Positions 24,366 through 35,307 of a DNA stretch of 64,000 bases are shown here, in pieces. The position numbers and the translations under genes are program-made. The notes under the pieces were generated by a model, which was not told where the DNA came from, ran no database searches, and was given only the letters and a program-made list of their open reading frames with translations. Within the stretch, counting starts at the first letter, position 1; each line of letters starts with the position of its first letter. Origin of the DNA: Eutrigla gurnardus (taxonomy: Eukaryota; Chordata; Actinopteri; Perciformes; Triglidae); contig OY741275.1 of assembly GCA_963514095.1 (NCBI GenBank), positions 26,955,054 to 27,019,053 on the forward strand, given 5' to 3'.

Positions 24366-25964
24366 AATCAGTCACCTCTGCAATAATCCTCTCTATATAT
24401 TCGTCCGTTAGTGTTTTGTCTGACATTTTACCTTTGTACTTGTACTTATATGTCACCTTGTCTATACGATTACAATATCACGTTCATAGATTTCCAAATA
24501 TTACAACTAGATTCATCTTCTTCACTGAAACCAGCGCTTGGCAGCTTAACAGCAACGCAGAGACACTTAGCGGAGCCACATTACAGGATGTGGATGGATG
24601 GCAAGTGGTGTGAAAGCAGAGACAGTCCATCATCATGGAGGGGGGGGGGGGGATCTCACTATTAGAGCAAAGGACACGTCTAATATTGTGCCAAGGAGAC
24701 ACTATTTATCATGGTGTAATTACAGCGAGACCAAAGGGAGGGACACAAGCAAACTGGGACAAACACTAATGGCTTGGAAATGACACACAGTTGTACTCCG
24801 GCTTGTATATGTTTCTAATCTCATCAAATGTAATAATATAACGGATAATTAGATCGTAGATGATTCTTTGAAGAATTGAGATGCTTTAAAGTTAATGCAT
24901 CGACTTAATTACATCCATCAAATAGAGAACCGTTATCAGCAAATTGTACTTAAAGGTGTTGTATACGAGATCGGGAGAGTCTCTCAGGATGCTCAGAGCG
25001 CTAACAATGCTAACAACGCTAACAGTGCAAACTACAGCAAAGGTGCTGACGGAGGAACCAGAGGGTTGGGTCGGCATTATCAGCTGTAACCGCCGAGAGC
25101 TGTGCAGAACAGCTGGACTCCAATAACAACACACACAGAGGGAATGCCTGGAACAAGCAAAGAGAGGAAACAAACACGTTTATCCATTTCACGCCGGTCA
25201 GCCGAGCACCAACGTGAAACCGGTACAGTTTGGCCTTTTTCCCTCTAAGCATAAGAATGAAACCTTCACCGCCACGAAACACGTCGGATATTTCACTCTC
25301 TCTCCTGAATGCCATTCGTCCTCCTCCGATCAGCGACATGGCCTTCATTGTTAATGCATGAGGCCGAGCGGCACACTGGCTTCCTCTCGCCGCACACTGA
25401 AGCACTTCTGTGAACAGCAGCCGCCTTAATTACACCGCCTGTCTGACTCCGGCTTAGAAAGACGGTGTTTTTAAGGACTGCTTCTCTCCACAAGGCCGGC
25501 GCCGCTCAATGCGCCGCATTAACCGTCCGCACGCTAGAACACTGCGGTGCCCGAATGAATACAAATATGTGTTTCCCCTCATTCACACCAATGGAATCAT
25601 GAGAGTATTGTCTAATTCCTTACATTATTAATAATATGCATTTTCTATTAAGGAGAAATCCTTCTGGGTTGTTATGGATTAAATACATGTTTTGTAGAAG
25701 AGCAGCTGTCTCGGGGAACTGGGAGGAGGGAAACTGGTGAAAGGAGAGTTCTATTTAAAAACCACCAAACATAAGAAACGTCTTCCTTCTATTGATCTTC
25801 ACTTCTTCAGCACCACAACCAAACAACAGCTCAGCAATGGTATCACCCACCTCAGCCAAGGATGTGGGTTTACTGTTTTTCGATATAAAGCTTAAACAGA
25901 GATTGACATGATTTCAATCAACCGGGAACCTAAAACCAGAATTATGTTCCAAGACTTGAGTGTG
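24366..25964. other. No recognisable gene; candidate regulatory words
   Basis: A G13 run is at 24640-24652. A 9-bp tandem GCTAACAAT-like repeat is at about 25000-25026. A SOX-plus-POU-like composite word CATTGTTAATGCATG is at 25346-25360. No gene recognised. Confidence 0.4.
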
Positions 25965-26042
25965 TGATTGACCATGTGAAACCAAAGGACGTGGTTAGGT
26001 TAAGTAAACCCATCATGGTTCGGGTTAAAATAATAATTTCAC
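25965..26042. repeat. Left part of a dispersed repeat split by Rex3
   Basis: The stretch containing AAAGGACGTGGTTAGGTTAAG, GGTTCGGGTTAAAATAA and TTTCACGGGACTC continues logically at 29412 (CGAACCGTCGTCTCC, CTGGGTGAAAGTCCTG). Joined across Rex3, it gives the same layout as the tRNA-like repeat at 19640. Rex3 therefore inserted into an older repeat copy. Confidence 0.7.
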
Positions 26043-29000
26043 GGGACTCCTCCTTGAACCGACACCTTATCGTGGTGGAGGGGTTTGAGCACCTGAATGA
26101 TCCTAGGAGCTATGTTGTCCGGGGCTTAATGCCCCTGGTAGGGTCTCCCAGGGCAAACAGGTCCTAGGTGACAGGTCAGACTAAGAGCGGTTCCAAACCC
26201 CTAATGAAAAAGCTAAAATCGAGGACGTTCACGTCGCCCGGATTGGCGTCACCGGGGCCCCACCCTGGAGCCAGGCCCGGGGTTGGGGCTCGCAGGCGAG
26301 CGCCTGGTGGCCGGGTCTGTGCCCACGGGACCCGGCCGGGCACAGCCCGAAAGAGCGACGTGGGCCCGCCCTCCTGTAGGCCCACCACCCGCAGGAGGGT
26401 TCAGAAGGGGCCGGTGCGGTGGGATTTGGGTGGCTGTCCTGGGCGGGTGCCCCGGCGACCCAATCCCCGGACGGTGACTCTAGCCATGGGGACATGGAAT
26501 GTCACCTCACTGGGGGGTAAAGAGCCTGAGCTAGTGCGGGAGGTAGAGCGCTACCGGCTACAGGTAGTCGGGCTCACCTCCACGCACAGTCTGGGCTCTG
26601 GAACCCAACTCCTTGAGAGAGGCTGGACTCTCTTCTACTCTGGAGTTGCCCGCGGTGAAAGGCGCCGAGCAGGTGTGGGCTTGCTCATAGCCCCCCAGCT
26701 CGGCCGCCATGTGTTGGAGTTTTCCCCGGTGAACGAGAGGGTCGTTTCCCTGCGCCTTCGGGTCGGGGATAGGTCTCTCACTGTTGTTTCGGCCTATGGG
26801 CCAAACGGCAGTGCAGAGTACCCGGCCTTCTTGGAGTCCTTGGGAGGGGTACTTGAGAGTGCTCCAACCGGGGACTCCATTGTTTTACTGGGGGACTTCA
26901 ACGCTCACGTGGGCAACGACAGTGTTACCTGGAGGGGCGTGATTGGGAGGAACGGCCTCCCCGATCAGAACCCGAGTGGGGTTCTGTTATTGGACTTCTG
27001 TGCTGGTCACGGTTTGTCCATAACGAACACCATGTTCAAACATAAGGGTGTCCATCAGTGCACATGGCACCAGGACACCCTAGGCCGGAGGTCAATGATC
27101 GACTTTGTGGTTGTGTCATCTGACCTCCGGCCGTATGTTTTGGACACTCGGGTGAAGAGAGGGGCTGAGCTGTCAACTGATCACCACCTGGTGGTGAGTT
27201 GGATCCGCTGGCAGGGGAGGAAGCTGGACAGACTTGGCAGACCTAAACGCGTTGTGAGGGTCTGCTGGGAACGTCTGGTGGAACCCTCTGTCAGGGAGGT
27301 CTTCAACTCCCACCTCCGGGAGAGCTATGACCAGATCCCGAGGGAGGCTGGGGACATTGAGTCCGAATGGACCTTGTTCTCTGCCTCCATTGTTGACGCG
27401 GCTGTTCGAAGCTGTGGCCGTAAGGTCTCTGGTGCCTGTCGTGGTGGCAATCCCCGAACCCGGTGGTGGACACCGGAAGTAAGGGATGCTGTCAAGCTGA
27501 AGAAGGAGTCTTACCGAACCTGGTTGGCTCGGGGGACTCCCGAGGCAGCTGACGGGTACCGGCAGGCCAAGCGTGCTGCAGCACGGGCGGTCGCTGAAGC
27601 AAAAGTTCGGGTCTGGGAAGAGTTCGGGGAGGCCATGGAGGAGGACTATCGGTCGGCCTCGAGGAAATTCTGGCAAACCATCCGGCGCCTTAGGAAGGGG
27701 AAGCAGCCCCCCACCAACACTGTTTACGGTGGAGGTGGGGAGCTGCTGACTTCGACTGGGGATATCGTCGGGCGGTGGAAGGAATACTTCGAGGATCTCC
27801 TCAACCCCACTGACACGTCTCCCATTGGGGAAGCAGAGGCTGGAGACTCAGAGGTTCATCCACCCATTACACGGGCTGAAGTCACCGAGGTAGTTAAGAA
27901 GCTCCCCGGTGGCAAGGCACCGGGGGTGGATGAGATCCACCCTGAGTACCTCAAGTCTCTGGATGTTGTGGGGCTGTCTTGGTTGACACGTCTCTGCAAC
28001 ATCGCGTGGCAGTCGGGGACAGTGCCTCTGGACTGGCAGACCGGGGTGGTGGTCCCTCTATTCAAAAAGGGGGACCGGAGGGTGTGTTCCAACTATCGGG
28101 GGATCACACTTCTCAGCCTCCCCGGGAAAGTCTATTCCAGGGTGCTGGAGAGGAGAATTAGGCCGATAGTCGAACCTCGGATTCAGGAGGAACAATGCGG
28201 TTTTCGTCCTGGCCGTGGAACACTGGACCAGCTCTATACCCTCCGCAGGGTGCTCGAGGGTTCATGGGAGTTTGCCCAACCAGTCCACATGTGTTTTGTG
28301 GACTTGGAGAAGGCATTCGACCGTGTCCCTCGTGGCATTCTGTGGGAGGTACTTCGGGAGTACGGGGTCGGGGGCCCTCTGCTAAGGGCTGTTCGGTCCC
28401 TGTATGACCGGAGCAGGAGCTTGGTTCGCATTGCCGGCAGTAAGTCAGACCTGTTCCAGGTGCATGTTGGACTCCGGCAGGGCTGCCCTTTGTCACCGGT
28501 CCTGTTCATTATTTTTATGGACAGGATTTCTAGGTGCAGCCGTGGGCCGGAGGGGATCTGGTTCGGGAGCCACTGGATTTCATCCCTGCTTTTTGCGGAC
28601 GATGTGGTCTTGTTGGCTCCTTCGAGCCAGGACCTCCAGCATGTCCTGGGGCGGTTTGCAGCCGAGTGTGAAGCAGCCGGGATGAGGATTAGCACCTCCA
28701 AATCTGAGGCCATGGTTCTCGACCGGAAAAAGGTGGCTTGCTCCCTCCAGGTTGAGGGGGAGTTCCTGCCTCAAGTGGAGGAGTTTAAGTATCTTGGGGT
28801 CTTGTTCACGAGTGAGGGAAGGATGGAACGCGAGATTGACAGGCGGATCGGTGCAGCGGCTGCAGTAATGCGGTCGCTGTATCGGTCCGTCGTGGTAAAG
28901 AGAGAGCTAAGCCGAAAGGCGAAGCTCTCGGTTTACCGGTCAATCTACGTTCCTACCCTCACCTATGGTCATGAACTTTGGGTCATGACCGAAAGAATAA

Positions 29001-29411
29001 GATCCCGGATACAAGCGGCCGAAATGAGCTTCCTCCGCAGGGTGGCGGGGCGCTCCCTTAGAGATAGGGTGAGGAGCTCCGTCACACGGGGGGAGCTCGG
29101 AGTAGAGCCGCTGCTCCTCCACATCGAGAGGAGCCAGTTGAGGTGGCTCGGGCATCTGCATCGGATGCCCCCTGGACGCCTCCCTCGGGAGGTGTTCCAG
29201 GCATGCCCCACCGGGAGGAGACCCCGGGGAAGACCCAGGACACGCTGGAGTGACTATGTCACCCGGCTGGCCTGGGAACGCCTTGGGGTCCTCCCGGAGG
29301 AGCTAGGGGAAGTGTCCGGGGAGAGGGAAGTCTGGGCGTCCCTGCTCAGGCAGCTGCCCCCGCGACCCGGTACCGGATAAGCGGAAGAAAATGGATGGAT
29401 GGATGGGACTC
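26043..29411 (+). mobile_element. Rex3: Rex3 (RTE-clade) non-LTR retrotransposon, near full length
   Basis: It runs from about 26050 (CTCCTTGAACCG...) to the tail GGAAGAAAATGGATGGATGG near 29404. It is flanked by direct GGGACTC copies at 26043-26049 and 29405-29411, taken as a 7-bp target-site duplication. Identity: 28034-28053 and the complement of 28478-28498 match, as I recall them, the two primer sites widely used in fish cytogenetics to amplify Rex3 RT. The structure fits RTE: one large frame with an APE endonuclease then RT, a very short 3' region, and a tetranucleotide tail. The 126-bp leader (26042-26167) has its own short open frame ending in TAG at 26165. Confidence 0.9.
26204..29380 (+). 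CDS. Rex3 ORF2: AP-like endonuclease plus reverse transcriptase
   Basis: 1058 codons from the first in-frame ATG, with no stop or frameshift. The frame itself opens at 26168, right after TAG 26165-26167. A second ATG at 26486 opens directly onto the endonuclease, so the start is uncertain. Endonuclease: GTWNVTSL at about residues 96-103, VSAYGPN, GDFNAH at 230-235, STDHHLVVSW from 324. Where many AP-type nucleases have a conserved Glu this copy reads GLTSTHS; I believe that is usual for Rex3 but did not check. RT: NYRGITLLS from 630, FVDLEKAFDRV with the Asp at 700, FADD at 797-800. The C-terminus has basic RxPRGRPRTRW motifs, and there is no RNase H, as usual in RTE. The first 95 residues are GC-rich and look low-complexity, so they may be untranslated. 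Confidence 0.9.
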   Translation: MKKLKSRTFTSPGLASPGPHPGARPGVGARRRAPGGRVCAHGTRPGTARKSDVGPPSCRPTTRRRVQKGPVRWDLGGCPGRVPRRPNPRTVTLAMGTWNVTSLGGKEPELVREVERYRLQVVGLTSTHSLGSGTQLLERGWTLFYSGVARGERRRAGVGLLIAPQLGRHVLEFSPVNERVVSLRLRVGDRSLTVVSAYGPNGSAEYPAFLESLGGVLESAPTGDSIVLLGDFNAHVGNDSVTWRGVIGRNGLPDQNPSGVLLLDFCAGHGLSITNTMFKHKGVHQCTWHQDTLGRRSMIDFVVVSSDLRPYVLDTRVKRGAELSTDHHLVVSWIRWQGRKLDRLGRPKRVVRVCWERLVEPSVREVFNSHLRESYDQIPREAGDIESEWTLFSASIVDAAVRSCGRKVSGACRGGNPRTRWWTPEVRDAVKLKKESYRTWLARGTPEAADGYRQAKRAAARAVAEAKVRVWEEFGEAMEEDYRSASRKFWQTIRRLRKGKQPPTNTVYGGGGELLTSTGDIVGRWKEYFEDLLNPTDTSPIGEAEAGDSEVHPPITRAEVTEVVKKLPGGKAPGVDEIHPEYLKSLDVVGLSWLTRLCNIAWQSGTVPLDWQTGVVVPLFKKGDRRVCSNYRGITLLSLPGKVYSRVLERRIRPIVEPRIQEEQCGFRPGRGTLDQLYTLRRVLEGSWEFAQPVHMCFVDLEKAFDRVPRGILWEVLREYGVGGPLLRAVRSLYDRSRSLVRIAGSKSDLFQVHVGLRQGCPLSPVLFIIFMDRISRCSRGPEGIWFGSHWISSLLFADDVVLLAPSSQDLQHVLGRFAAECEAAGMRISTSKSEAMVLDRKKVACSLQVEGEFLPQVEEFKYLGVLFTSEGRMEREIDRRIGAAAAVMRSLYRSVVVKRELSRKAKLSVYRSIYVPTLTYGHELWVMTERIRSRIQAAEMSFLRRVAGRSLRDRVRSSVTRGELGVEPLLLHIERSQLRWLGHLHRMPPGRLPREVFQACPTGRRPRGRPRTRWSDYVTRLAWERLGVLPEELGEVSGEREVWASLLRQLPPRPGTG

Positions 29412-29450
29412 GAACCGTCGTCTCCTGGGTGAAAGTCCTGTGTTTGTTTT
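29412..29450 (-). repeat. tRNA-like dispersed repeat, right part, interrupted by Rex3
   Basis: On the minus strand it reads CAGGACTTTCACCCAGGAGA, then GGTTCGAGTCC, a perfect RNA polymerase III B-box word. The pre-insertion repeat would also include 25965-26049. It may be a SINE or a tRNA-like module; no A box is convincing. Confidence 0.6.
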
Positions 29451-29489
29451 AAACATAAATAATGTTGCAAATCTCATGACATTATGGGT

Positions 29490-29550
29490 TTATCACGGGA
29501 CACAAACAGCATTCTCCCGGGTTAGAGTCCTGAGTTTGTGTGTTTAATAG
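29490..29550 (-). repeat. Second, diverged copy of the tRNA-like module
   Basis: ATCACGGGACACAAACAGCA, then TTCTCCCGGGTTAGAGTCCTG and AGTTTGTGTG. It has the same order of words as the copies at 29412 and 19640, but with a degraded B box. Two modules 80 bp apart may be parts of one element. Confidence 0.5.
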
Positions 29551-30247
29551 ATAACTTACAAAGCTCCATCCAGACAAACACAGGTTACGGGTACGATACA
29601 TCCACCTGGTGATGCAGTAATGTCTTCAAAGGCTGAACTTCCCCCCTGAACTATCCATTTAAAACCTACATTATTGGTATTTAGGCAGAGCTGCCATCTT
29701 TGTTTCAGGTACAAATTGAGCTCAAGCCTTCAGCGAATGAACATAAAGCAGTTTTTTTTTTAACTCAGTCACAGTCTCACAAAAACCCCTCCATCGATAA
29801 AGCAAACACACAGAAGCAGCAGAGCCCACCTCGGCTCAGACGTATATTCTCTACTTTCCCATTGAATGAATAATGTCTACTCTTCGGCAAACCAGGAGAT
29901 CAATATCAATTCCAGATCCATTTGGCCACGATACAGTCTGACGGCCGGACGGCGTGACCTCAGCTCGGGGCCACGCAGACGGATTGATCCGTGACAATCA
30001 AATCGCTGCACACAGTAAACACGGCGAGCCGAGGCGGATCAATCTGCGCCGCCGCGCAACGCCGGGTGTGTTTCTGCGTCCGAACGGAGAGGAACCAGAA
30101 ACTCTCTGACTATCGCAGCACTTCTATTGGCTGTTGTTTGTCTGTATGTAGGGGGGGGGGCTGATTCCCCCCTGAGTTATCAATGCAAACGTGATTAATA
30201 CCAATCACATGTCTGGACACAATGAGGAAACGTTTGCAGGTCACGTT

Positions 30248-30248
<1 letters not shown>
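29551..30248. other. No recognisable gene
   Basis: Contains a G10 run (about 30151-30160). CpG-bearing DNA lies at 29940-30080. No gene or RNA seen. Confidence 0.45.

Positions 30249-30283
<35 letters not shown>
30249..30283. repeat. (TA)n microsatellite
   Basis: About 17 TA dinucleotides. Confidence 0.95.
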
Positions 30284-30285
<2 letters not shown>

Positions 30286-30677
30286 ACGGAGAGTTATTGA
30301 TGATGGATCCCAGTAACAGATATGTATCGGTTATCATCAGAGCGAAGGTGTTATCTCGTCTCAACACGATCCATCTACACACACACACACAAACACTGTC
30401 AGGTCCACACAGGTCGGTCTGACAGATGAGCAGCGTCGGACGTTCATTTGATTGAAACGTACAGTTTATTTACCGTCTGAAAGGTCGGGTCAAGCCGTGC
30501 TCCTTTCCTCCTCGGTGAATTTTAATCACCAGCACGCCGTGTGATCAATAAACCATTTCCAGGCATACACACTGACATGTAACCCCCACCCCCACACACT
30601 TTCATGAATAGCATGAATTCACTGCTGCCAGACTCAGATCAAATACATCAGCGATACGTTCGATCCTCCCGTGTGTC
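30284..30677. other. No recognisable gene
   Basis: Unique DNA between the (TA)n and (GTT)n tracts. Nothing supportable. Confidence 0.45.
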
Positions 30678-30777
30678 CTGTTGTTGTTGTTGTTGTTGCT
30701 GTTGTTGTTGTTGTTGTTGTTGTTGCCGTTGTTGTTGTTGTTGTTGCCGTTGTTGTTGTTGTTGTTGTTGTTGTTGG

Positions 30778-30811
<34 letters not shown>
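30678..30811. repeat. (GTT)n microsatellite with GCC/GCT/GAT variants
   Basis: About 44 triplets of GTT, interrupted by GCT, GCC, GGT and GAT units. The poly-Asn and poly-Val frames it opens are spurious. Confidence 0.96.
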
Positions 30812-31500
30812 ACATATGTTATGCACCAGGACATAATGCATTCTACGTTTAGTGAGAATAACAGTGATACATGGCTTATTATAAAATTAATTGAGCCGTA
30901 CATATTCAGGAGAACTCATTTAGTTTCATTCATTCCCTGTTTTATTTACAGTGCATTTACTTTATTTATTATTTTTTAAACACATCTATTTAATTGGAGC
31001 TGAGTTTTAAAACCCTGATTGGCTTTTAGTGCCAACGGTCAACATGTTTACCACATTTATCCAATTACTGAGTCGGGAGGCTTCAACCTGTAAATTGCAT
31101 TCATTTCTATCTCTCCAGGGAATCATTTAAAAGAGAGCCAGGACTACAGTTACTTACTAGCGCTGCTGCTTTATATATTTATATATATTATTCAAAATTC
31201 TTATTATCATCCAAATGTGGACTAAGTATTTTATATTCAGACTGTTTTGACTCAGTCTGAATATAAAACACTCTTTAAGTAGTTTGCCTTGAGGCCCAGC
31301 AGACGCCTTTAACCCGTCAGTGAGCCAATAATACAAATGGAGGCGGGCTCTAGCAGACAACCCAACCTGATTGGATCATCACGGCCTTATTTTGGGATCG
31401 ACACTGTTTTTAACTGAAGCATTTATAGAATTAAAATGACTGACCGACTCCCATCCACCAAACAGGGGTTCTGTTCAAGCTGCTTCTTCCAACCAACGTT
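30812..31500. other. AT-rich DNA, no recognisable gene
   Basis: AT-rich noncoding DNA. ATATTCAGACTG (31231-31242) is followed by CAGTCTGAATAT (31254-31265), a 12-bp perfect inverted repeat. Confidence 0.5.
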
Positions 31501-31700
31501 TACATTACAATGTCAGGTGGCGACCTCTAGTGGCTGTGGTAATGGGTGAACTGTACATCAAACAAACACAGGACTTTCACTCAGGAGAGTGCTGTTTGTG
31601 TCCCGTGTCAAGAGTCAACATATTTTAACTTACATATCGTAGTTATCTTACGCAGCTAGCGGACAACCTTTTTAAACCCAAGTCACGATCTTTTCCTTCA
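31501..31700 (+). repeat. tRNA-like dispersed repeat copy, opposite orientation
   Basis: CACAGGACTTTCACTCAGGA, then GAGTGCTGTTTGTGTCCCGTG, is the reverse-strand version of the module at 29490-29550. Just upstream lies GGCGACCTCTAGTGG, whose complement CCACTAGAGGTCGCC is one base from a CTCF core word. The outer limits are approximate. Confidence 0.5.
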
Positions 31701-33109
<1,409 letters not shown>

Positions 33110-33567
33110 CTCTGTTGTTTTCTGGCAAGAACGGAGATATGAACCTGAAACTTCATGTGGAAGCTTCCATATGATTTTAATGTGTTGTAAATCATTTGTT
33201 CACTGTTATCAAATATTAATTTTCCTGGTGGATGATGATCAATACATCACCAGGTAAACAATCTCAAAAATATCTTCAGATGACACATTTATGAGATTTA
33301 TCTTTTAGTTCTTTTTGAATCCGTTTTCCTTCCTCCTTTAAATGGTGGATAAGTAGTTTTTAGCCCAGAGAAATGATCAGTGTTTGATCAGTTCGGTCAC
33401 ATGACAACGTGATATTAATAATGGTTTCTTTGGGGTTAAGTCCTCACAACTATTAACACTATTTATGTGGAATCCCATCTCTCTATAGGAATGTAAACGT
33501 TTGTATGGATAATAAATATGTGATAACCTGAAGCAATATCTCCACCATAATGAAAGAAAAAGGGAGA

Positions 33568-33570
<3 letters not shown>
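33110..33570. other. No recognisable gene
   Basis: AT-rich DNA between two microsatellites. Nothing supportable. Confidence 0.45.

Positions 33571-33656
<86 letters not shown>
33571..33656. repeat. (TA)n microsatellite, 86 bp
   Basis: 43 uninterrupted TA dinucleotides. Fully self-complementary and prone to cruciform extrusion. Confidence 0.97.
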
Positions 33657-33658
<2 letters not shown>

Positions 33659-34056
33659 ACGAGGGCGGGCTCATTCATAAAGCAGCCGTATCTCGCCACC
33701 ATCAAAGTGTTTCTGACCTTCAGCGCGCTCCGCTCGCCCAAAATAGCTTCTTCATCTGCTTCTCAGGGAGAAATGAAAGACTCCGCTGGCTCAGAATGCC
33801 CTTTTCAATTACAACCTACGAGGCGTTTGAGGACCACTCGGCTTCTTTCATGTTCTCCCTCCACCGCTTATTAACGGTTGTACCTCAACACACCACCAAG
33901 TGCACCCTGGGATACGACGGGAACTTGCCTTCATTCAGGAGGATTCTCCTTCCACTAAACATTAGAGGAGGCGTTCCGTCCTCCAAGTGGAGAAATATTC
34001 ATCTTTTGAAAACTTCTAGAAGGTTTTTCATGTTTGAGAAGTGAGCTGATTGGTGT
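33657..34056. other. No recognisable gene
   Basis: Unique DNA up to the LINE fossil. The 82-codon frame at 33796-34044 is not recognisable. Confidence 0.4.
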
Positions 34057-34250
34057 AATGCTGCCGCTCCTCACCTGTGGAAGCCCCTCCCAGATCACCT
34101 GAGCCCTCCACAGACCATCCACTCCTTCAACAATGGCCTGAAAACCTCCCTTTTTTCCTTTTTCAAACCTGTTTTTAATCTCGTTTTACTCTCTAGCACG
34201 TTGGGATTGCTTTACAAATACAAGTATTATTAGTATCATTATTGTTATCT
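34057..34250 (+). pseudogene. LINE 3' end fossil (L2/CR1-like C-terminus and 3' UTR)
   Basis: The frame from 34057 reads NAAAPHLWKPLPDHL, then SPPQTIHSFNNGLKTSLFSFFKPV, matching the W(N)xLPxxL...F(K)xxLKTxLF ending of L2-type LINE proteins. It runs on without the expected stop into ATTGCTTTACAAATACAAGTATTATTAGTATCATTATT, which looks like a LINE 3' tail. 5' truncation is typical of failed reverse transcription. Confidence 0.7.
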
Positions 34251-34544
34251 TGTCATGTCAGCGTTTGAGTGCCAAACGGATCTCCGGCCACGGAGCAGCA
34301 CCAGGTGTTGAGTCTGACGTTAGAAGAAGCCTGATTAGATGCACATTACATGTACGTGCAGGGTAATTATAATAGTGACTCCGACCCCAACACGCGTTCA
34401 TCTCTCATGTTGGTTTCGTCTGACGGCCGATCAGTGAACGACAACTTTTGTCGCCAGTAAATTCTCCCATTAAAACACACTGCAGCCGAGCCCAGGCCTC
34501 TATAATTACAACTCTTTGTTTCAGCAGATGGCTCCAATAACAGC
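34251..34544. other. Short unannotated interval
   Basis: Unique DNA following the LINE tail; nothing recognised. Confidence 0.4.
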
Positions 34545-34545
34545 A

Positions 34546-34578
<33 letters not shown>
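34545..34578. repeat. (GT)n(TA)n compound microsatellite
   Basis: A GT run passing into a TA run. Confidence 0.95.
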
Positions 34579-34954
34579 AATATCACATTTTCTGTCATCT
34601 CCCTGCCAAAGAATGAATGCAGCTTATTGTTTTTGTCCTCCGGGGGAGCCGTGATGATGAGCCCCCGGTGACAGAGATAGCAAACTGCTGGAGTCAACAA
34701 TCAAACACTCGACTAAACGCTCGTTGGAAACAAGCGGAGCTTTAAACCGCCGTTAGGTGTGACCGGCTAAACGAACGTACCATGACGCAGCTTTTTCTGC
34801 TTTTCAGCATCAAGGTCGGGAAGGTGAAGCTGCTTGTCACCGTTTTTATAAAAAAATAAAAAAAACGACATCCCGGCCTCAGAAATGTGCCCGAGCTTTC
34901 CTCCGCACCGCCACCAGAAAAGGTCAAGCTCCCACAATTCCTGTGGCTTAGCAC

Positions 34955-35145
34955 TCAATTAGCTGAAAATTGCCTTTTTGTCTGCTGGGAGCAGGTGATA
35001 ATTGCTGTGGGTCACCAGTGATAATTGCCGGCGAACCCCTCAGAGCCGCCGCCTATTAAAAGGAGTTATTTAAATCACATCACCTTTGGGGTGCTTCTCC
35101 TTTTTATTCATGTCTTTAATTGGGGGAGAAGAAAAGATTTATGAA
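34955..35145. promoter_or_regulatory. Candidate cis-regulatory block with repeated homeodomain words
   Basis: The word GTGATAATTGC occurs at 34995-35005 and again at 35018-35028. Nearby are CTCAATTAGCTG, GAAAATTGCC, TTTAATTGGG and ATTTAAATC. This spacing and density of TAATTG/AATTAG words is what vertebrate conserved enhancers often look like. This is an inference only; no conservation data were available. Confidence 0.3.
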
Positions 35146-35237
35146 AACTTTTTTCCCCCATCAGCTGATCAGCTGTGACCTTCAGGTACAACTGGGAAAC
35201 TCAAGTGTTAGAACTGTTGGGACGAACTGGACGTATC

Positions 35238-35307
35238 AGCACCGCCGCGTTAGCACCGCTGCGTAAACACTGCCGCGTTAGCACCGCTGCGTTAGCACCG
35301 CTGCGTT
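35238..35307. repeat. 14-bp tandem repeat, 5 copies
   Basis: The unit is AGCACCGCTGCGTT with a few substitutions (one copy AACACTGCCGCGTT). Confidence 0.93.

Noticed and set aside
26176..29211. Minus-strand and shifted-frame reading frames across Rex3
   Set aside because: Shadows of the GC-rich Rex3 coding frame.
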